A stretch of 64,000 bases of DNA from Oscillospiraceae bacterium. GTDB lineage: Bacteria > Bacillota > Clostridia > Oscillospirales > Oscillospiraceae. A model generated the notes under the pieces. It was not told where the DNA came from and did no database searches. It saw only the letters and a program-made list of their open reading frames with translations. Positions 11,303 to 20,562 of this stretch are shown one piece after another. Location: assembly GCA_015067925.1 (NCBI GenBank), contig SVLN01000001.1, forward strand, positions 54,585 through 118,584, written 5' to 3'. Each line of letters starts with the position of its first letter. Position 1 is the stretch's first letter. The translations under genes were made by a program, and so were the position numbers.

Positions 11303-11563
11303 TCAGAATACGTCAACCTGGAGCATCTGAGTGAGCTCCTCAACAGCTGCTTCTTCATCCACGCCGTCAGCAATCAGCGTGATGGTGGTGCCCTGGATCA
11401 CGCCCATAGAAAGGACGCCCAGCAGGCTCTTAGCATTGATCTTGCGATTGTCAACTTCAATCCAGATGCTGCTTCTGAACTCGTTGGCCTTCTGAATAAA
11501 GTAAGTAGCTTGCTTGTTGTGCAGGCCAGATTCGCATCTGACAACAGACTGTTTCGAGATCAT
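11303..11563 (-). CDS. HPr family phosphocarrier protein
   Basis: GLHNKQATYFIQKANEF around the active His; KSLLGVLSMGV around Ser46; about 86 aa. Confidence 0.85.
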   Translation of the reverse strand: MISKQSVVRCESGLHNKQATYFIQKANEFRSSIWIEVDNRKINAKSLLGVLSMGVIQGTTITLIADGVDEEAAVEELTQMLQVDVF

Positions 11564-11682
11564 GATGATTACTCCTTTGCCATAACGCAGTAAATTGCGC
11601 CGGATATAAGGCAGTTTTCTAACCTTATGCTCCATTATAGCAACATAAATGCAAATCGTCAACGGCAATCTTGTTGTGATTT

Positions 11683-14055
11683 CTAACGAAATTCAGCAAT
11701 GGTAACGCCGTCTTCTCCTTCACCATATACACCAAAACGGAAACTTTTGATATTTTTGTTCTGTTTCAGATGCTGCTGCACGGCTTTGCGCAGAACACCG
11801 GTTCCCTTGCCATGGATGATACGAACCGTCTGGAGTCTGCCCAGAAGGGCGTTATCCAGGAACAAATCCAGCACCGGCAGCGCCTCATCCACCGCCATAC
11901 CGCGCAGATCCACCTCAGAGGATGCCGCCGTGGCGCGCAGCTCACGGGTGGATTTTTCGATGATCCGCTTGATCTGCTTTTGCTGTTCATCTTCCAGGAG
12001 GATCACCTCATCCTGCTTGGCCTTCACCTTCAGGATTCCGGCCTGAAGATTGAGGGTGCCATCTGCAGCAATGGACAGAACCGTTGCCTTCGTGTTGTGC
12101 TTGAGCAGCTGTACCGTATCGCCTGTCTTGATGGGGCGGCTGGGCTCGGGTCGGGCAATCTTCTCCTGACCGGCGTAGAGCTTGCTCTCGGCCTCGTTCA
12201 AGCTGCGGCGCAGCTCTGCCTGACGTTCGTTCATGCCCTGGGCATCCGCCGCATCCTTGGCCTGCTTGCGCAGGGCCTTGAGTTCGTCATAGACCTGGTT
12301 GGCCGTTCTACGGGCCTCAGCGATGATCTCCTGAGCGTCACGACGGGCAATTTCCATGGCGCGGTCGTGTTCCTTCTTGATCTCCTGGTAGTACTCGTCA
12401 GATTTCTTCTTTGTCTTTTCCACTTCCAGGCGCATCTGCTCGGCTTCAAGCTTCGCCTGCTCCATCTGCTGGCGCTGTTCATCCAGCTGGGAGAGAACTT
12501 CTTCAAAGTTCTGGTCGTTCTCGTCCACCGTGCTGCGGGCATCGTCAATGATGTCCTCCGGCAGGCCGAGTCGGCGGGAAATGGCAAAGGCGTTGGACTT
12601 TCCGGGCACGCCAATGAGCAGACGGTAGGTCGGCTGCAGAGTCTGCACATCAAACTCGCAGGAAGCGTTGGTGACGCCCTTGGTGCGGATAGCATAAACC
12701 TTGAGCTCAGCATAGTGGGTGGTGGCGGCAATGCGTGCACCCATCTTGCGGCAGAATTCAATGATGGCAATGGCCAGGGCCGCACCTTCGGCAGGATCGG
12801 TACCGGCACCCAACTCATCAAAGAGCACCAGAGAAGAAGAATCGCAGATGTTGATGATTTCGACAATATTCTTCATGTGGCTGGAGAAGGTGGAAAGGCT
12901 CTGCTCAATGGACTGCTCGTCGCCAATGTCAGCAAGCACCGTCTCATAGACGCTGATATAGCTGCCGTCATCCACCGGCAGGTGCAGGCCGCACTCCGCC
13001 ATCAGGGTCAGAAGGCCGATGGTCTTCAGGGTAACGGTCTTACCGCCCGTATTGGGGCCAGTGATGACCATGGTATCAAAATCATCGCCCAGACGCACAG
13101 AAATGGGCACAACATTCTTGCGGTCGATCAACGGATGACGCGCGCGCTTGAGCTCCAATTTGCCGTCGGTGCGGATGCCTGGCTCCATGGCCTTCATGTT
13201 GAAAGAAAGTCTCGCCTTGGCAAAAATGACGTCAAGACGGATCAGAGTCTTGTAGTCACGCTCGATGTTTTCCCGGTGGTTAGCTGCCTCCGCGGAGAGC
13301 TCCGCCAGGATGCGCTCAATCTCCTTCTGCTCCCGGATCAGCAGTTCTCGCAGAGCATTGTTGGCGTTAACCGCGGAAACAGGCTCAATGAAAAACGTGC
13401 CGCCGGAAGAAGAAACGTCATGGATCAGGCCGGGAATCTCGTTCTTATATTCGCTGCGAACAGGCACCACATAGCGGTCCGAGCGCAGGGTCACGATGGG
13501 CTCGCGCAGGTACTTGGCGTAAGCGGGATTGGTGATGATCTTCTGCAGACTGTCCTTGACCTTGGCGCTCTGGATGCGCATATGGCGGCGAATGTCCGCC
13601 AGTTCGGAGCTGGCAGCATCGGCAATCTCCTCTTCCGAGATAATGGAATGGGTAATGCGGTCCTCCAGATAGCGGTTGCCCGTCAGGTCCAGGAACAGTT
13701 CATCCAAGCAGGAGGTGGTGTTGCCATCGGCATAGGCCTTGACCAACCGGGCGCTGCGCAGCACACCGGCCACGCGCAGCAGTTCCGACGTAGTAAGGCA
13801 GCCGCCGCGGTCCGCGCGATCCAGGGAGGCGCAGATATCCTTTACATCACCAAAACTGGGCGTGCCCTTAAGGGTAATCAGATGGCAGGCCGCTGTGGTC
13901 TGGGCCTGCAGTTCACGGATATCCTCGGCGTCCGTCAGGGGCAAAAGTTTCAGACACTCGTCCTTGGCGTCGGCACTGACGGCGCAGGAAGAGAGCATCT
14001 GCAGCACTGCAGGCAGCTCAAGCGTATCCAGGGATTTTTTGTATAAAGCGTTCAT
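11683..14055 (-). CDS. mutS2: Endonuclease MutS2
   Basis: TGPNTGGKTVTLKTIGLL Walker A, DELGAGTDPAEGAALA, C-terminal Smr domain (DLRGMAVDEALPVLD..IIHGKGTGVLRKAV). Confidence 0.96.
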   Translation of the reverse strand: MNALYKKSLDTLELPAVLQMLSSCAVSADAKDECLKLLPLTDAEDIRELQAQTTAACHLITLKGTPSFGDVKDICASLDRADRGGCLTTSELLRVAGVLRSARLVKAYADGNTTSCLDELFLDLTGNRYLEDRITHSIISEEEIADAASSELADIRRHMRIQSAKVKDSLQKIITNPAYAKYLREPIVTLRSDRYVVPVRSEYKNEIPGLIHDVSSSGGTFFIEPVSAVNANNALRELLIREQKEIERILAELSAEAANHRENIERDYKTLIRLDVIFAKARLSFNMKAMEPGIRTDGKLELKRARHPLIDRKNVVPISVRLGDDFDTMVITGPNTGGKTVTLKTIGLLTLMAECGLHLPVDDGSYISVYETVLADIGDEQSIEQSLSTFSSHMKNIVEIINICDSSSLVLFDELGAGTDPAEGAALAIAIIEFCRKMGARIAATTHYAELKVYAIRTKGVTNASCEFDVQTLQPTYRLLIGVPGKSNAFAISRRLGLPEDIIDDARSTVDENDQNFEEVLSQLDEQRQQMEQAKLEAEQMRLEVEKTKKKSDEYYQEIKKEHDRAMEIARRDAQEIIAEARRTANQVYDELKALRKQAKDAADAQGMNERQAELRRSLNEAESKLYAGQEKIARPEPSRPIKTGDTVQLLKHNTKATVLSIAADGTLNLQAGILKVKAKQDEVILLEDEQQKQIKRIIEKSTRELRATAASSEVDLRGMAVDEALPVLDLFLDNALLGRLQTVRIIHGKGTGVLRKAVQQHLKQNKNIKSFRFGVYGEGEDGVTIAEFR

Positions 14056-14073
14056 AGTCTCTCCTTTGAATAA

Positions 14074-14829
14074 TCAAAGTAAACTCGTAAGGGATTTATA
14101 GAAGTCCAGCGCGGAAAAGCCGCGCTCAAATTGGGTTACAAGATAAGTCTCACACACCGCGCCCAGTTCGTCCAGCACACTCTCCGAGACCTGGAAAGAA
14201 AAGATCTTGCTCTTTTCCTGCAGGCAGATAAAACGCATGGCCGAAAGGGTCCCCTGGCCGATGGGCAGGCGGATGCCGTTGTGCTCCGCGTCGGAACAAG
14301 CGGCGCATTGGATAGTGCCCAGGGAGACATTGAAGCAATTTGCCTCATCGCTTCCGCAGACGGGACAGGCCTCCAGCTGGGGATAGTAGCCCGCGTGGCA
14401 GGCAATGCGCAGTTCAAACACAGCTTTGATGAGCTTCTGGGGTTTGTTCAGCCGGCAGAGAGCGTAGAGGGCGTTGAGCGTCAGTGACAGCACCTCATCC
14501 GAGGGAGCATCTTCCTGGGATACAGCCTCGGCCACCTGCACAAAATAGGATGCCAAAGCCAGAGCGTCCAGATCCTTGCGCAGTTCGGAGAACTGGTCAA
14601 TGGGGACCGCCTCGTTGATGGTGGCAAAGCCGCGGTAGTCAAAATAAGTAAACTCCGAATAGGCCAGAAGTTGACAGGCACCCTTGAGCCTGCTGGACCG
14701 GGAGCGCACGCCCCGGGCCTTGAGGGTCATCAGGCCGTGATCCCGGGTGAGCACCGTCAGGAGTTTATCGGAATCCTTGTATTCAGTTTCCCGCAGGATC
14801 AGGCCTTCCGTCTTTAAATACATACGCAC
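14074..14829 (-). CDS. recO: DNA repair protein RecO
   Basis: N-terminal OB fold (TEGLILRETEYKDSDKLLTVLT); Cys4 zinc site CPVCGS...CAACS. Confidence 0.93.
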   Translation of the reverse strand: MRMYLKTEGLILRETEYKDSDKLLTVLTRDHGLMTLKARGVRSRSSRLKGACQLLAYSEFTYFDYRGFATINEAVPIDQFSELRKDLDALALASYFVQVAEAVSQEDAPSDEVLSLTLNALYALCRLNKPQKLIKAVFELRIACHAGYYPQLEACPVCGSDEANCFNVSLGTIQCAACSDAEHNGIRLPIGQGTLSAMRFICLQEKSKIFSFQVSESVLDELGAVCETYLVTQFERGFSALDFYKSLTSLL

Positions 14830-14844
14830 TCCTATGTAGGTTCC

Positions 14845-14949
14845 TCAGGCAGATTGTTCCTGAGGTTTTTCTTTCTCCCGTCTGTAGAGCAGATAATACT
14901 CCGGCGCACCCGTTTCCAGAAACAACGACCAAAAGAACTCAGCATCCAT
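14845..14949 (-). CDS. yqzL: YqzL-like micro-protein (34 aa)
   Basis: Minus strand MDAEFFWSLFLETGAPEYYLLYRREKEKPQEQSA*; lies between era and recO, matching the position and W..F..TG....YLLY pattern of Bacillus YqzL; below the length cutoff of the supplied ORF track. Confidence 0.75.
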   Translation of the reverse strand: MDAEFFWSLFLETGAPEYYLLYRREKEKPQEQSA

Positions 14950-15085
14950 GGTTCGATCCTCCGCATCGTGATCTGATGCTAGGATTCTCCCTGCTCATAA
15001 CCTCTATGCAAGGAAGATCATTCCGCGCTGCTGCTCTTTTGATTATATACGATGCTTTGCGTCATTGCAAGGCACAGAACTCCAA

Positions 15086-15113
15086 GAAAAAAGGGCGGAA
15101 ATCCGCCCTTTTC
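15086..15113 (-). terminator. Rho-independent terminator downstream of era
   Basis: aagggcgga-aa-tccgccctt stem with A/T tracts on both sides. Confidence 0.7.
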
Positions 15114-16004
15114 TTAATCATTGGTGTAACCAAAATTATGGATAAGGAAGTTGCTGTCTCTCCAGTTTTCCTTCACCTTGACCCAGGTCTGCAGGAAGAT
15201 CTTCGCGCCCATAAAACGCTCGCAGTCCTCGCGGGCCATGGAGCTGATCTTCTTCAGCATGGCCCCCTGCTTGCCGATGATGATACCCTTGTGGCTGGCC
15301 TTTTCGCAGTAGATGGTAGCGTCCACATCAATCACGCCGCTGTCCCGCTCGGAAAAGCGCACGATCTCCACGGCAGTACCATGGGGAATCTCCTTATCCA
15401 GACACCACAGAAGCTTTTCGCGGATGATCTCCGCAATGACCTGGCGCTCCGGCTGGTCGGAGACCATGCCGTCCGGGAACAGCTGCGGGCCTTCCTCAGC
15501 AAACTTGCAGCACTCCTCCAGAAGAGTCTGTACGCCATCGCCTTCCTTGGCAGAAATCGGAACAATGGCCTCAAAGTCATGGGCCTGGGAATATACCGCA
15601 ATCACTGCCAGAAGGGTGTCCTTCTCCACCGTGTCAATCTTGTTGATGACCAGGATCGCCGGGGCACCGGAAGATTTGATCTGCTTAATCAGTTCTTCTT
15701 CCTGGGTGCCGATGTTGGCAATGGGTTCTACCACCAGCAAAATGGCGTCCACGTCCGCCACGGACTCCTTCACAACGTCCACCATGTAGTCACCCAGGCG
15801 GGTGCGGGGCTTGTGGAAACCCGGGGTATCCATGAACACGATCTGAGTATCCTCATGGTTCCACACGCCGCAGATGCGGTTTCGGGTGGTCTGGGGTTTA
15901 TTGGAAACAATCGCAACCTTTTCGCCCACGATGGCATTGGTCAGGGTGGACTTGCCCACGTTGGGTCGGCCCGCGATGGTAATCATTGCAGATTTTGTAA
16001 TCAT
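15114..16004 (-). CDS. era: GTPase Era
   Basis: GRPNVGKSTLTNAIVGEKVAIVSNKPQTTRNRI, DTPGFHKP, NKID, C-terminal KH domain; start trimmed to MITKSAMITIAG. Confidence 0.97.
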   Translation of the reverse strand: MITKSAMITIAGRPNVGKSTLTNAIVGEKVAIVSNKPQTTRNRICGVWNHEDTQIVFMDTPGFHKPRTRLGDYMVDVVKESVADVDAILLVVEPIANIGTQEEELIKQIKSSGAPAILVINKIDTVEKDTLLAVIAVYSQAHDFEAIVPISAKEGDGVQTLLEECCKFAEEGPQLFPDGMVSDQPERQVIAEIIREKLLWCLDKEIPHGTAVEIVRFSERDSGVIDVDATIYCEKASHKGIIIGKQGAMLKKISSMAREDCERFMGAKIFLQTWVKVKENWRDSNFLIHNFGYTND

Positions 16005-16014
16005 TCGTATCTCC

Positions 16015-16521
16015 TTATTTTCGCGGAAGTTCCACTTCAGCGAGAATGGCTTCTTCTCTGGCGCGCATGGCACGCTTCTGCTCGGCTTCATCCAGGTGGT
16101 CGTAACCCAGAAGATGCAGCACAGAATGCACGGTTAAGTATCCCACTTCTCTTCTCAGAGAATGGCAGTATTCTCTGGCCTGTTCCTGGGCCCGCTCCAA
16201 AGAGATGACCATATCGCCCAGAGGGACAAAGCCTGTTTCGGGGTCCTGCAGCTCTCTGACATCAAAGGGGAACTCCCCGGCAATCAGATCAAACATCGGG
16301 AAGGACAGCACATCCGTGGCCTTGTCCAGCTCGCGCATTTCGCGATTAATGGCCTGGATGCCGTTGTCGTCAGTGATCAGCACATTGACCTCACAAGGCG
16401 CCTGCACATTTTCCATCTTCAGGGCAGTGCAGATACAGGCTCTGATCTGAAGATTCAGGATCAGATTCATGGGCGCAAAACGCTCAAAACGGATGTTGAT
16501 TTTGTGATTCGTGCATTTCAT
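16015..16521 (-). CDS. ybeY: Endoribonuclease YbeY (rRNA maturation)
   Basis: NREMRELDKATDVLSFPMF, GDMVISLERA, HSVLHLLGYDH. Confidence 0.95.
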   Translation of the reverse strand: MKCTNHKINIRFERFAPMNLILNLQIRACICTALKMENVQAPCEVNVLITDDNGIQAINREMRELDKATDVLSFPMFDLIAGEFPFDVRELQDPETGFVPLGDMVISLERAQEQAREYCHSLRREVGYLTVHSVLHLLGYDHLDEAEQKRAMRAREEAILAEVELPRK

Positions 16522-16523
16522 GC

Positions 16524-17543
16524 TTATTTGCCTCTTTTCTTACCCTGTGTGCTCTTCCCTACGGGTTTTGCAGGTTGTTTCTGCTTTTCCTCTGCCTGAG
16601 CCGCTTTTTCATAGGCCGCAATGATGCGCTGCACCAATACGTGGCGCACCACGTCGCTGGCGGACAGATGGCAGATGGCGATATCTTCCACACCGTCGAG
16701 GATCTTCACTGCCTCTTTCAGGCCGCTGACCTTGTCGGCAGGTAGATCGATCTGGGTCACGTCGCCGGTAATGACCACCTTGGAGTTGAAACCCATACGG
16801 GTCAGGAACATCTTCATCTGCTCACGGGTGGTATTCTGGGCCTCGTCCAGGATGATAAAGCTGTCATCCAGAGTGCGGCCACGCATATATGCCAGGGGCG
16901 CAACTTCGATGCTGCCCCGCTCCAGATACTTGGCATAGGTCTCTGCGCCCAGCATGTCGAAGAGCGCATCATACAAAGGCCGCAGATACGGATCAACCTT
17001 GTTCTGCAGGTCGCCTGGCAAAAAGCCCAGGCGCTCACCGGCTTCCACAGCAGGACGGGTCAGAATAATACGGTTGACTTGCTTGGCCCGGAATGCCGCC
17101 ACGGCCTCGGCGACTGCAAGATAGGTTTTACCGGTACCGGCCGGACCGACACCGATGGTAATGGTATTTTTCTCAATGGCTTTGAGGTACTTTGTCTGGC
17201 CCAGGGTCTTTGCCTTGATGGGCTTGCCCTTGGCGGTAACGCATACCACGTCCTTGGCCATTTCGCCAATCTGGCTGTCGCGGCCTTCGCGGACCAGACC
17301 GATCAGATAACGCACGCGCTGTTCGTCAATGGTCTCGCCCTTGGCAGCCAGGGACAGAAGGCCCTCCAGGGTGCGAACGCCATAATCGGCGCTTTCTTCA
17401 TCGCCGGTAACCTTCAGTTCCGTGCCGCGGTTTGCAATGCGTACGGAAAAGGCGTCCTCGATCAGGCGGATATTCTCATCAAAAGAACCGAACACGGAGA
17501 TCAGCTCTTCCACTCTTTCTGCATTGATCGTACGTTCTGTCAT
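16524..17543 (-). CDS. phoH: PhoH family protein (ATPase)
   Basis: GPAGTGKTYLAVA, ILTRPAVEAGERLGFLPGDL, FIILDEAQNTT. Confidence 0.95.
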   Translation of the reverse strand: MTERTINAERVEELISVFGSFDENIRLIEDAFSVRIANRGTELKVTGDEESADYGVRTLEGLLSLAAKGETIDEQRVRYLIGLVREGRDSQIGEMAKDVVCVTAKGKPIKAKTLGQTKYLKAIEKNTITIGVGPAGTGKTYLAVAEAVAAFRAKQVNRIILTRPAVEAGERLGFLPGDLQNKVDPYLRPLYDALFDMLGAETYAKYLERGSIEVAPLAYMRGRTLDDSFIILDEAQNTTREQMKMFLTRMGFNSKVVITGDVTQIDLPADKVSGLKEAVKILDGVEDIAICHLSASDVVRHVLVQRIIAAYEKAAQAEEKQKQPAKPVGKSTQGKKRGK

Positions 17544-18730
17544 TCGAATACCTCATCACTCCATGGATTGATCTGCTGAATCTGGGCAATCATCTCGTTG
17601 GCGTCGCTCACAACGCGCAGCTGCCAGATGCCATCCCGGCATTGCAGCGAAAACGATCTGTTTAGGATCTTTCCTGCTCCCAGGCTGCGGGTAACATAGG
17701 CCTGCTCTGCATCCAGAAGCAGCTGCTGTGCCTGCTCTTCCGGCATTTTATGCACCAACGTATCATAACGCCGACAGGTCGTTTTGACAAGGCTTACGGG
17801 AAATTTGATTCCGCCCGGCAGTGTCCATTGATATACAGATTCTATTTTATCATATCCAGTCAAGGAAATTCCATCATCCGAGAAGAAATTCCACCGTTTT
17901 TTTCCAAATATTAACGACCATCCGGTTTTCTGTTCCGGCGTGCTTTCCATCAAGATCGATTCTTCCGGCAGAATCAGCTCAGTTACATGCTGCGTATAGG
18001 CAAACACCTCTGCGTCTGCATTGCGGCAGACAATTGCATTCCAGCTGCTGCCCAAGCCGCTGACCAGCATCTCTCCTTTTAGGACAGAGTCGCCCACCTC
18101 GACCACCGGAAAGCCCGCATAGACCTGCATCTCGGTTACCACGCCGGCGCGCGCGGCAATCACATTGCTCACAAGATGCGGATCACGAACATCTGGTTTT
18201 TCTTCCCTTTCTTTCACCAGCACCACTGCCCTGCCGCCTTTTTTGTTTACGCTGATCCACTCCAGCTCCGGCAGCATCCTCAGCATATGATTTTTGACCA
18301 TCTGTCCGTCTATGGTGCGCACATAGGTTCCCTGGTGAATTCCAATACTCTCCAGGGCTTGCAGAATCTGCTCAGCTGCCAGCCGCTCGTTTCCTTGCAC
18401 CTCCATCGTCCAGATGAATTGCTGCAGAAAAATCGTCAGGACAGCAAACAGCGGCAGAAGCAGTAAGGCATAACGCTTTTTCAATCCTCGATACTTGTGC
18501 CGGAAGCCAAAGGTTTTGCTTTTGATCACAGTGGCATCCTGCTCACAGAGATTTTCTACTGCCCGCAGGCTCCTGCGATGGATCACAAAGCTGACCTGAG
18601 CATCTATGCTGCGCAGATCCCAGAACGGGATCCCTTCACTGACCATACGATTGACGGAACGAATCGGCCAGGGGCCGGAGAGTGTCACACGGCAGGTTCC
18701 AAGAAAGTAATCCACGATCTTCTGCATCAT
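17540..18730 (-). CDS. yqfD: Sporulation protein YqfD
   Basis: Transmembrane segment plus conserved YqfD family sequence; 4-bp overlap with phoH and next to yqfC. Confidence 0.85.
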   Translation of the reverse strand: MMQKIVDYFLGTCRVTLSGPWPIRSVNRMVSEGIPFWDLRSIDAQVSFVIHRRSLRAVENLCEQDATVIKSKTFGFRHKYRGLKKRYALLLLPLFAVLTIFLQQFIWTMEVQGNERLAAEQILQALESIGIHQGTYVRTIDGQMVKNHMLRMLPELEWISVNKKGGRAVVLVKEREEKPDVRDPHLVSNVIAARAGVVTEMQVYAGFPVVEVGDSVLKGEMLVSGLGSSWNAIVCRNADAEVFAYTQHVTELILPEESILMESTPEQKTGWSLIFGKKRWNFFSDDGISLTGYDKIESVYQWTLPGGIKFPVSLVKTTCRRYDTLVHKMPEEQAQQLLLDAEQAYVTRSLGAGKILNRSFSLQCRDGIWQLRVVSDANEMIAQIQQINPWSDEVFE

Positions 18731-19008
18731 CGTTTCCTCCGATACCCCACCGAGTCGATTTTCCCGCAGATGCGCATGCTCATGCGATCCATCTGCTCAA
18801 TACGCAGGCCACTGCCTTCAATATACAAAAGTTCCATTGCGGTAAACACCGTGATTTCATGATCCGAAAAGCCGCAGATCCCGCCATGGTTTTCCACATA
18901 GACATTTGCATCTGCCTCCAGCGTGACTTTGGGGACATCGCGGACCACGACTGTCGGAAGATCCACCGCTTTCATTGCACCCAAAAGCAGACGCACAGAG
19001 CGTTTCAT
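18727..19008 (-). CDS. yqfC: Sporulation protein YqfC (YabP/YqfC family)
   Basis: LEADANVYVENHGGICGFSDHEITVFTAMELLYIEGSGLRIEQM; upstream of yqfD. Confidence 0.88.
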   Translation of the reverse strand: MKRSVRLLLGAMKAVDLPTVVVRDVPKVTLEADANVYVENHGGICGFSDHEITVFTAMELLYIEGSGLRIEQMDRMSMRICGKIDSVGYRRKR

Positions 19009-19082
19009 TCACATCACCTCAAAAAAATCTATGCCGGACAGGCAAACATATTTCCATCTTCACATAGATTCCAACATAGGAG

Positions 19083-20279
19083 GTGATTGTTTTGTCCCGC
19101 ATCCTGCGCAGCCGCACGCTGCGTGACGCGCTTGTTTTTCTGGCTGTAGCGTTTATCGCTGTTTTTCTTCTGTCAAACCCACAGGAAGCCATCAACGCCT
19201 GCAGGGATGGTCTTCAACTCTGTGCCAATGTCATTGTCCCTTCCCTGTTTCCGTTCTTCGTGCTCTCAGGCCTGATCGTCAATCTGGGCATGGTACGCTA
19301 TTTAGACCGATTGTTTCAGCCGGTGATGCAGCCGCTCTTCGGTCTCAGCGGTGCATGCTCCGCCGCTCTGGCGCTGGGAATGATTGGTGGATATCCCATC
19401 GGCGCACGAACTGCACTAAATCTTTACGAATCTCACCAAATCAGCAAATCCGAAGCGGAGCGTCTGCTGGCGTTCTGCAACAACTGCGGCCCTGCGTTTC
19501 TCTTTGGAGTAGTAGGAGCTGGCATTTTTGCCTCCGGAAGCATCGGCTTTTTTCTATATCTGATCCATATCCTGGCCTCCCTTCTCATTGGCATGCTGCT
19601 GCGGCTCTTTCGCAAACCAACGCAGACACAGTCCGTGTACCTGCGGCGCTCCCAGGCTCCGGCCATGCGCTTCCCTGCTGCCTTTACCAAGGCTGTCAAA
19701 GACGGTTGTACCTCCACCCTGAACATCTGTTCCTTTATCGTCTGCTTCACCGTTCTGATCCGTTTTGCTTTCCTGAGCGGCGCTATGGATGCCTGCTCTG
19801 CTGCGCTGAGCACGTTGCTGCAGCCCATCGGGGTCTCGCAAAGCGGCGCTGAAGCGCTCCTGGTGGGCATGATCGAGATGTCCTCCGGGGTCTGGGGTTT
19901 GAAAGACGCGGCTATGAGTGTCTCATCCAAAGTAGTGATGGCAGCGTTTATCCTTGGTTGGGCAGGTCTTTGTGTACACTGCCAGGTACTGTCCTTTACT
20001 GCCGAGTCACCGCTCTCCGTTCGTCCGTATCTGATGGGCAAGTTCCTTCACGGTGCCATTTCAGCATTGTTTGTCTGGGTGTTATATCAGTTCATCCCTA
20101 TCTCCCAAAGTGCCTCAAGCTGCTACATAAGCCAGGTCAGCAGTATCTGCAGCACCGATTTTTCCGCTGCGCTACGCAGCTCCACACTGACAGCCGGTAT
20201 CGTCTGGGGGCTTGTTTGTCTGATCTGTCTGTACTTTATGAAGAAAAGTGGTAGCAATCGAGTGCGCCATCGTGTATAA
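19083..20279 (+). CDS. ylbJ: Sporulation integral membrane protein YlbJ-like (nucleoside recognition/gate domain)
   Basis: CANVIVPSLFPFFVLSGLIVNLG, GGYPIGAR repeat-type gate domains, FCNNCGPAF. Confidence 0.85.
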   Translation: MIVLSRILRSRTLRDALVFLAVAFIAVFLLSNPQEAINACRDGLQLCANVIVPSLFPFFVLSGLIVNLGMVRYLDRLFQPVMQPLFGLSGACSAALALGMIGGYPIGARTALNLYESHQISKSEAERLLAFCNNCGPAFLFGVVGAGIFASGSIGFFLYLIHILASLLIGMLLRLFRKPTQTQSVYLRRSQAPAMRFPAAFTKAVKDGCTSTLNICSFIVCFTVLIRFAFLSGAMDACSAALSTLLQPIGVSQSGAEALLVGMIEMSSGVWGLKDAAMSVSSKVVMAAFILGWAGLCVHCQVLSFTAESPLSVRPYLMGKFLHGAISALFVWVLYQFIPISQSASSCYISQVSSICSTDFSAALRSSTLTAGIVWGLVCLICLYFMKKSGSNRVRHRV

Positions 20280-20308
20280 TAGAGGCATCCAATCTGCGAG
20301 GTGATTGT

Positions 20309-20518
20309 ATGCTCTTCCGCAAAAAGCATCCCAGACTCTGCGAATACTGCAAATTTGCCGCTCCTGCTGAAGATGGGTGGTGCATCTGCAAAAAGAAGGG
20401 CATCGTGCGCGAGGATCACCGCTGTTTTCGTTTCCGCTATGATCCGCTGCAGCGCAAACCAAAGCACGCCAAGGCGCTGGATTTTTCCAAATACGACAAA
20501 ACAGATTTTTCCCTGTAA
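20309..20518 (+). CDS. Small Cys-rich protein, putative zinc-binding, function unknown
   Basis: 69 aa with CxxC...CxC...C arrangement; good RBS (gaggtg); ends at a hairpin terminator. Confidence 0.7.
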   Translation: MLFRKKHPRLCEYCKFAAPAEDGWCICKKKGIVREDHRCFRFRYDPLQRKPKHAKALDFSKYDKTDFSL

Positions 20519-20521
20519 AAA

Positions 20522-20550
20522 ACACCCGAACTGCTGAGCAGTTCGGGTGT
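20522..20550. terminator. Bidirectional terminator
   Basis: acacccgaactgc-tga-gcagttcgggtgt between convergent genes. Confidence 0.85.
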
Positions 20551-20562
20551 TCTGTTTCTTTA

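Noticed and set aside
11770-14046. 758-aa plus-strand ORF antisense to mutS2
   Set aside because: Shadow ORF of mutS2.
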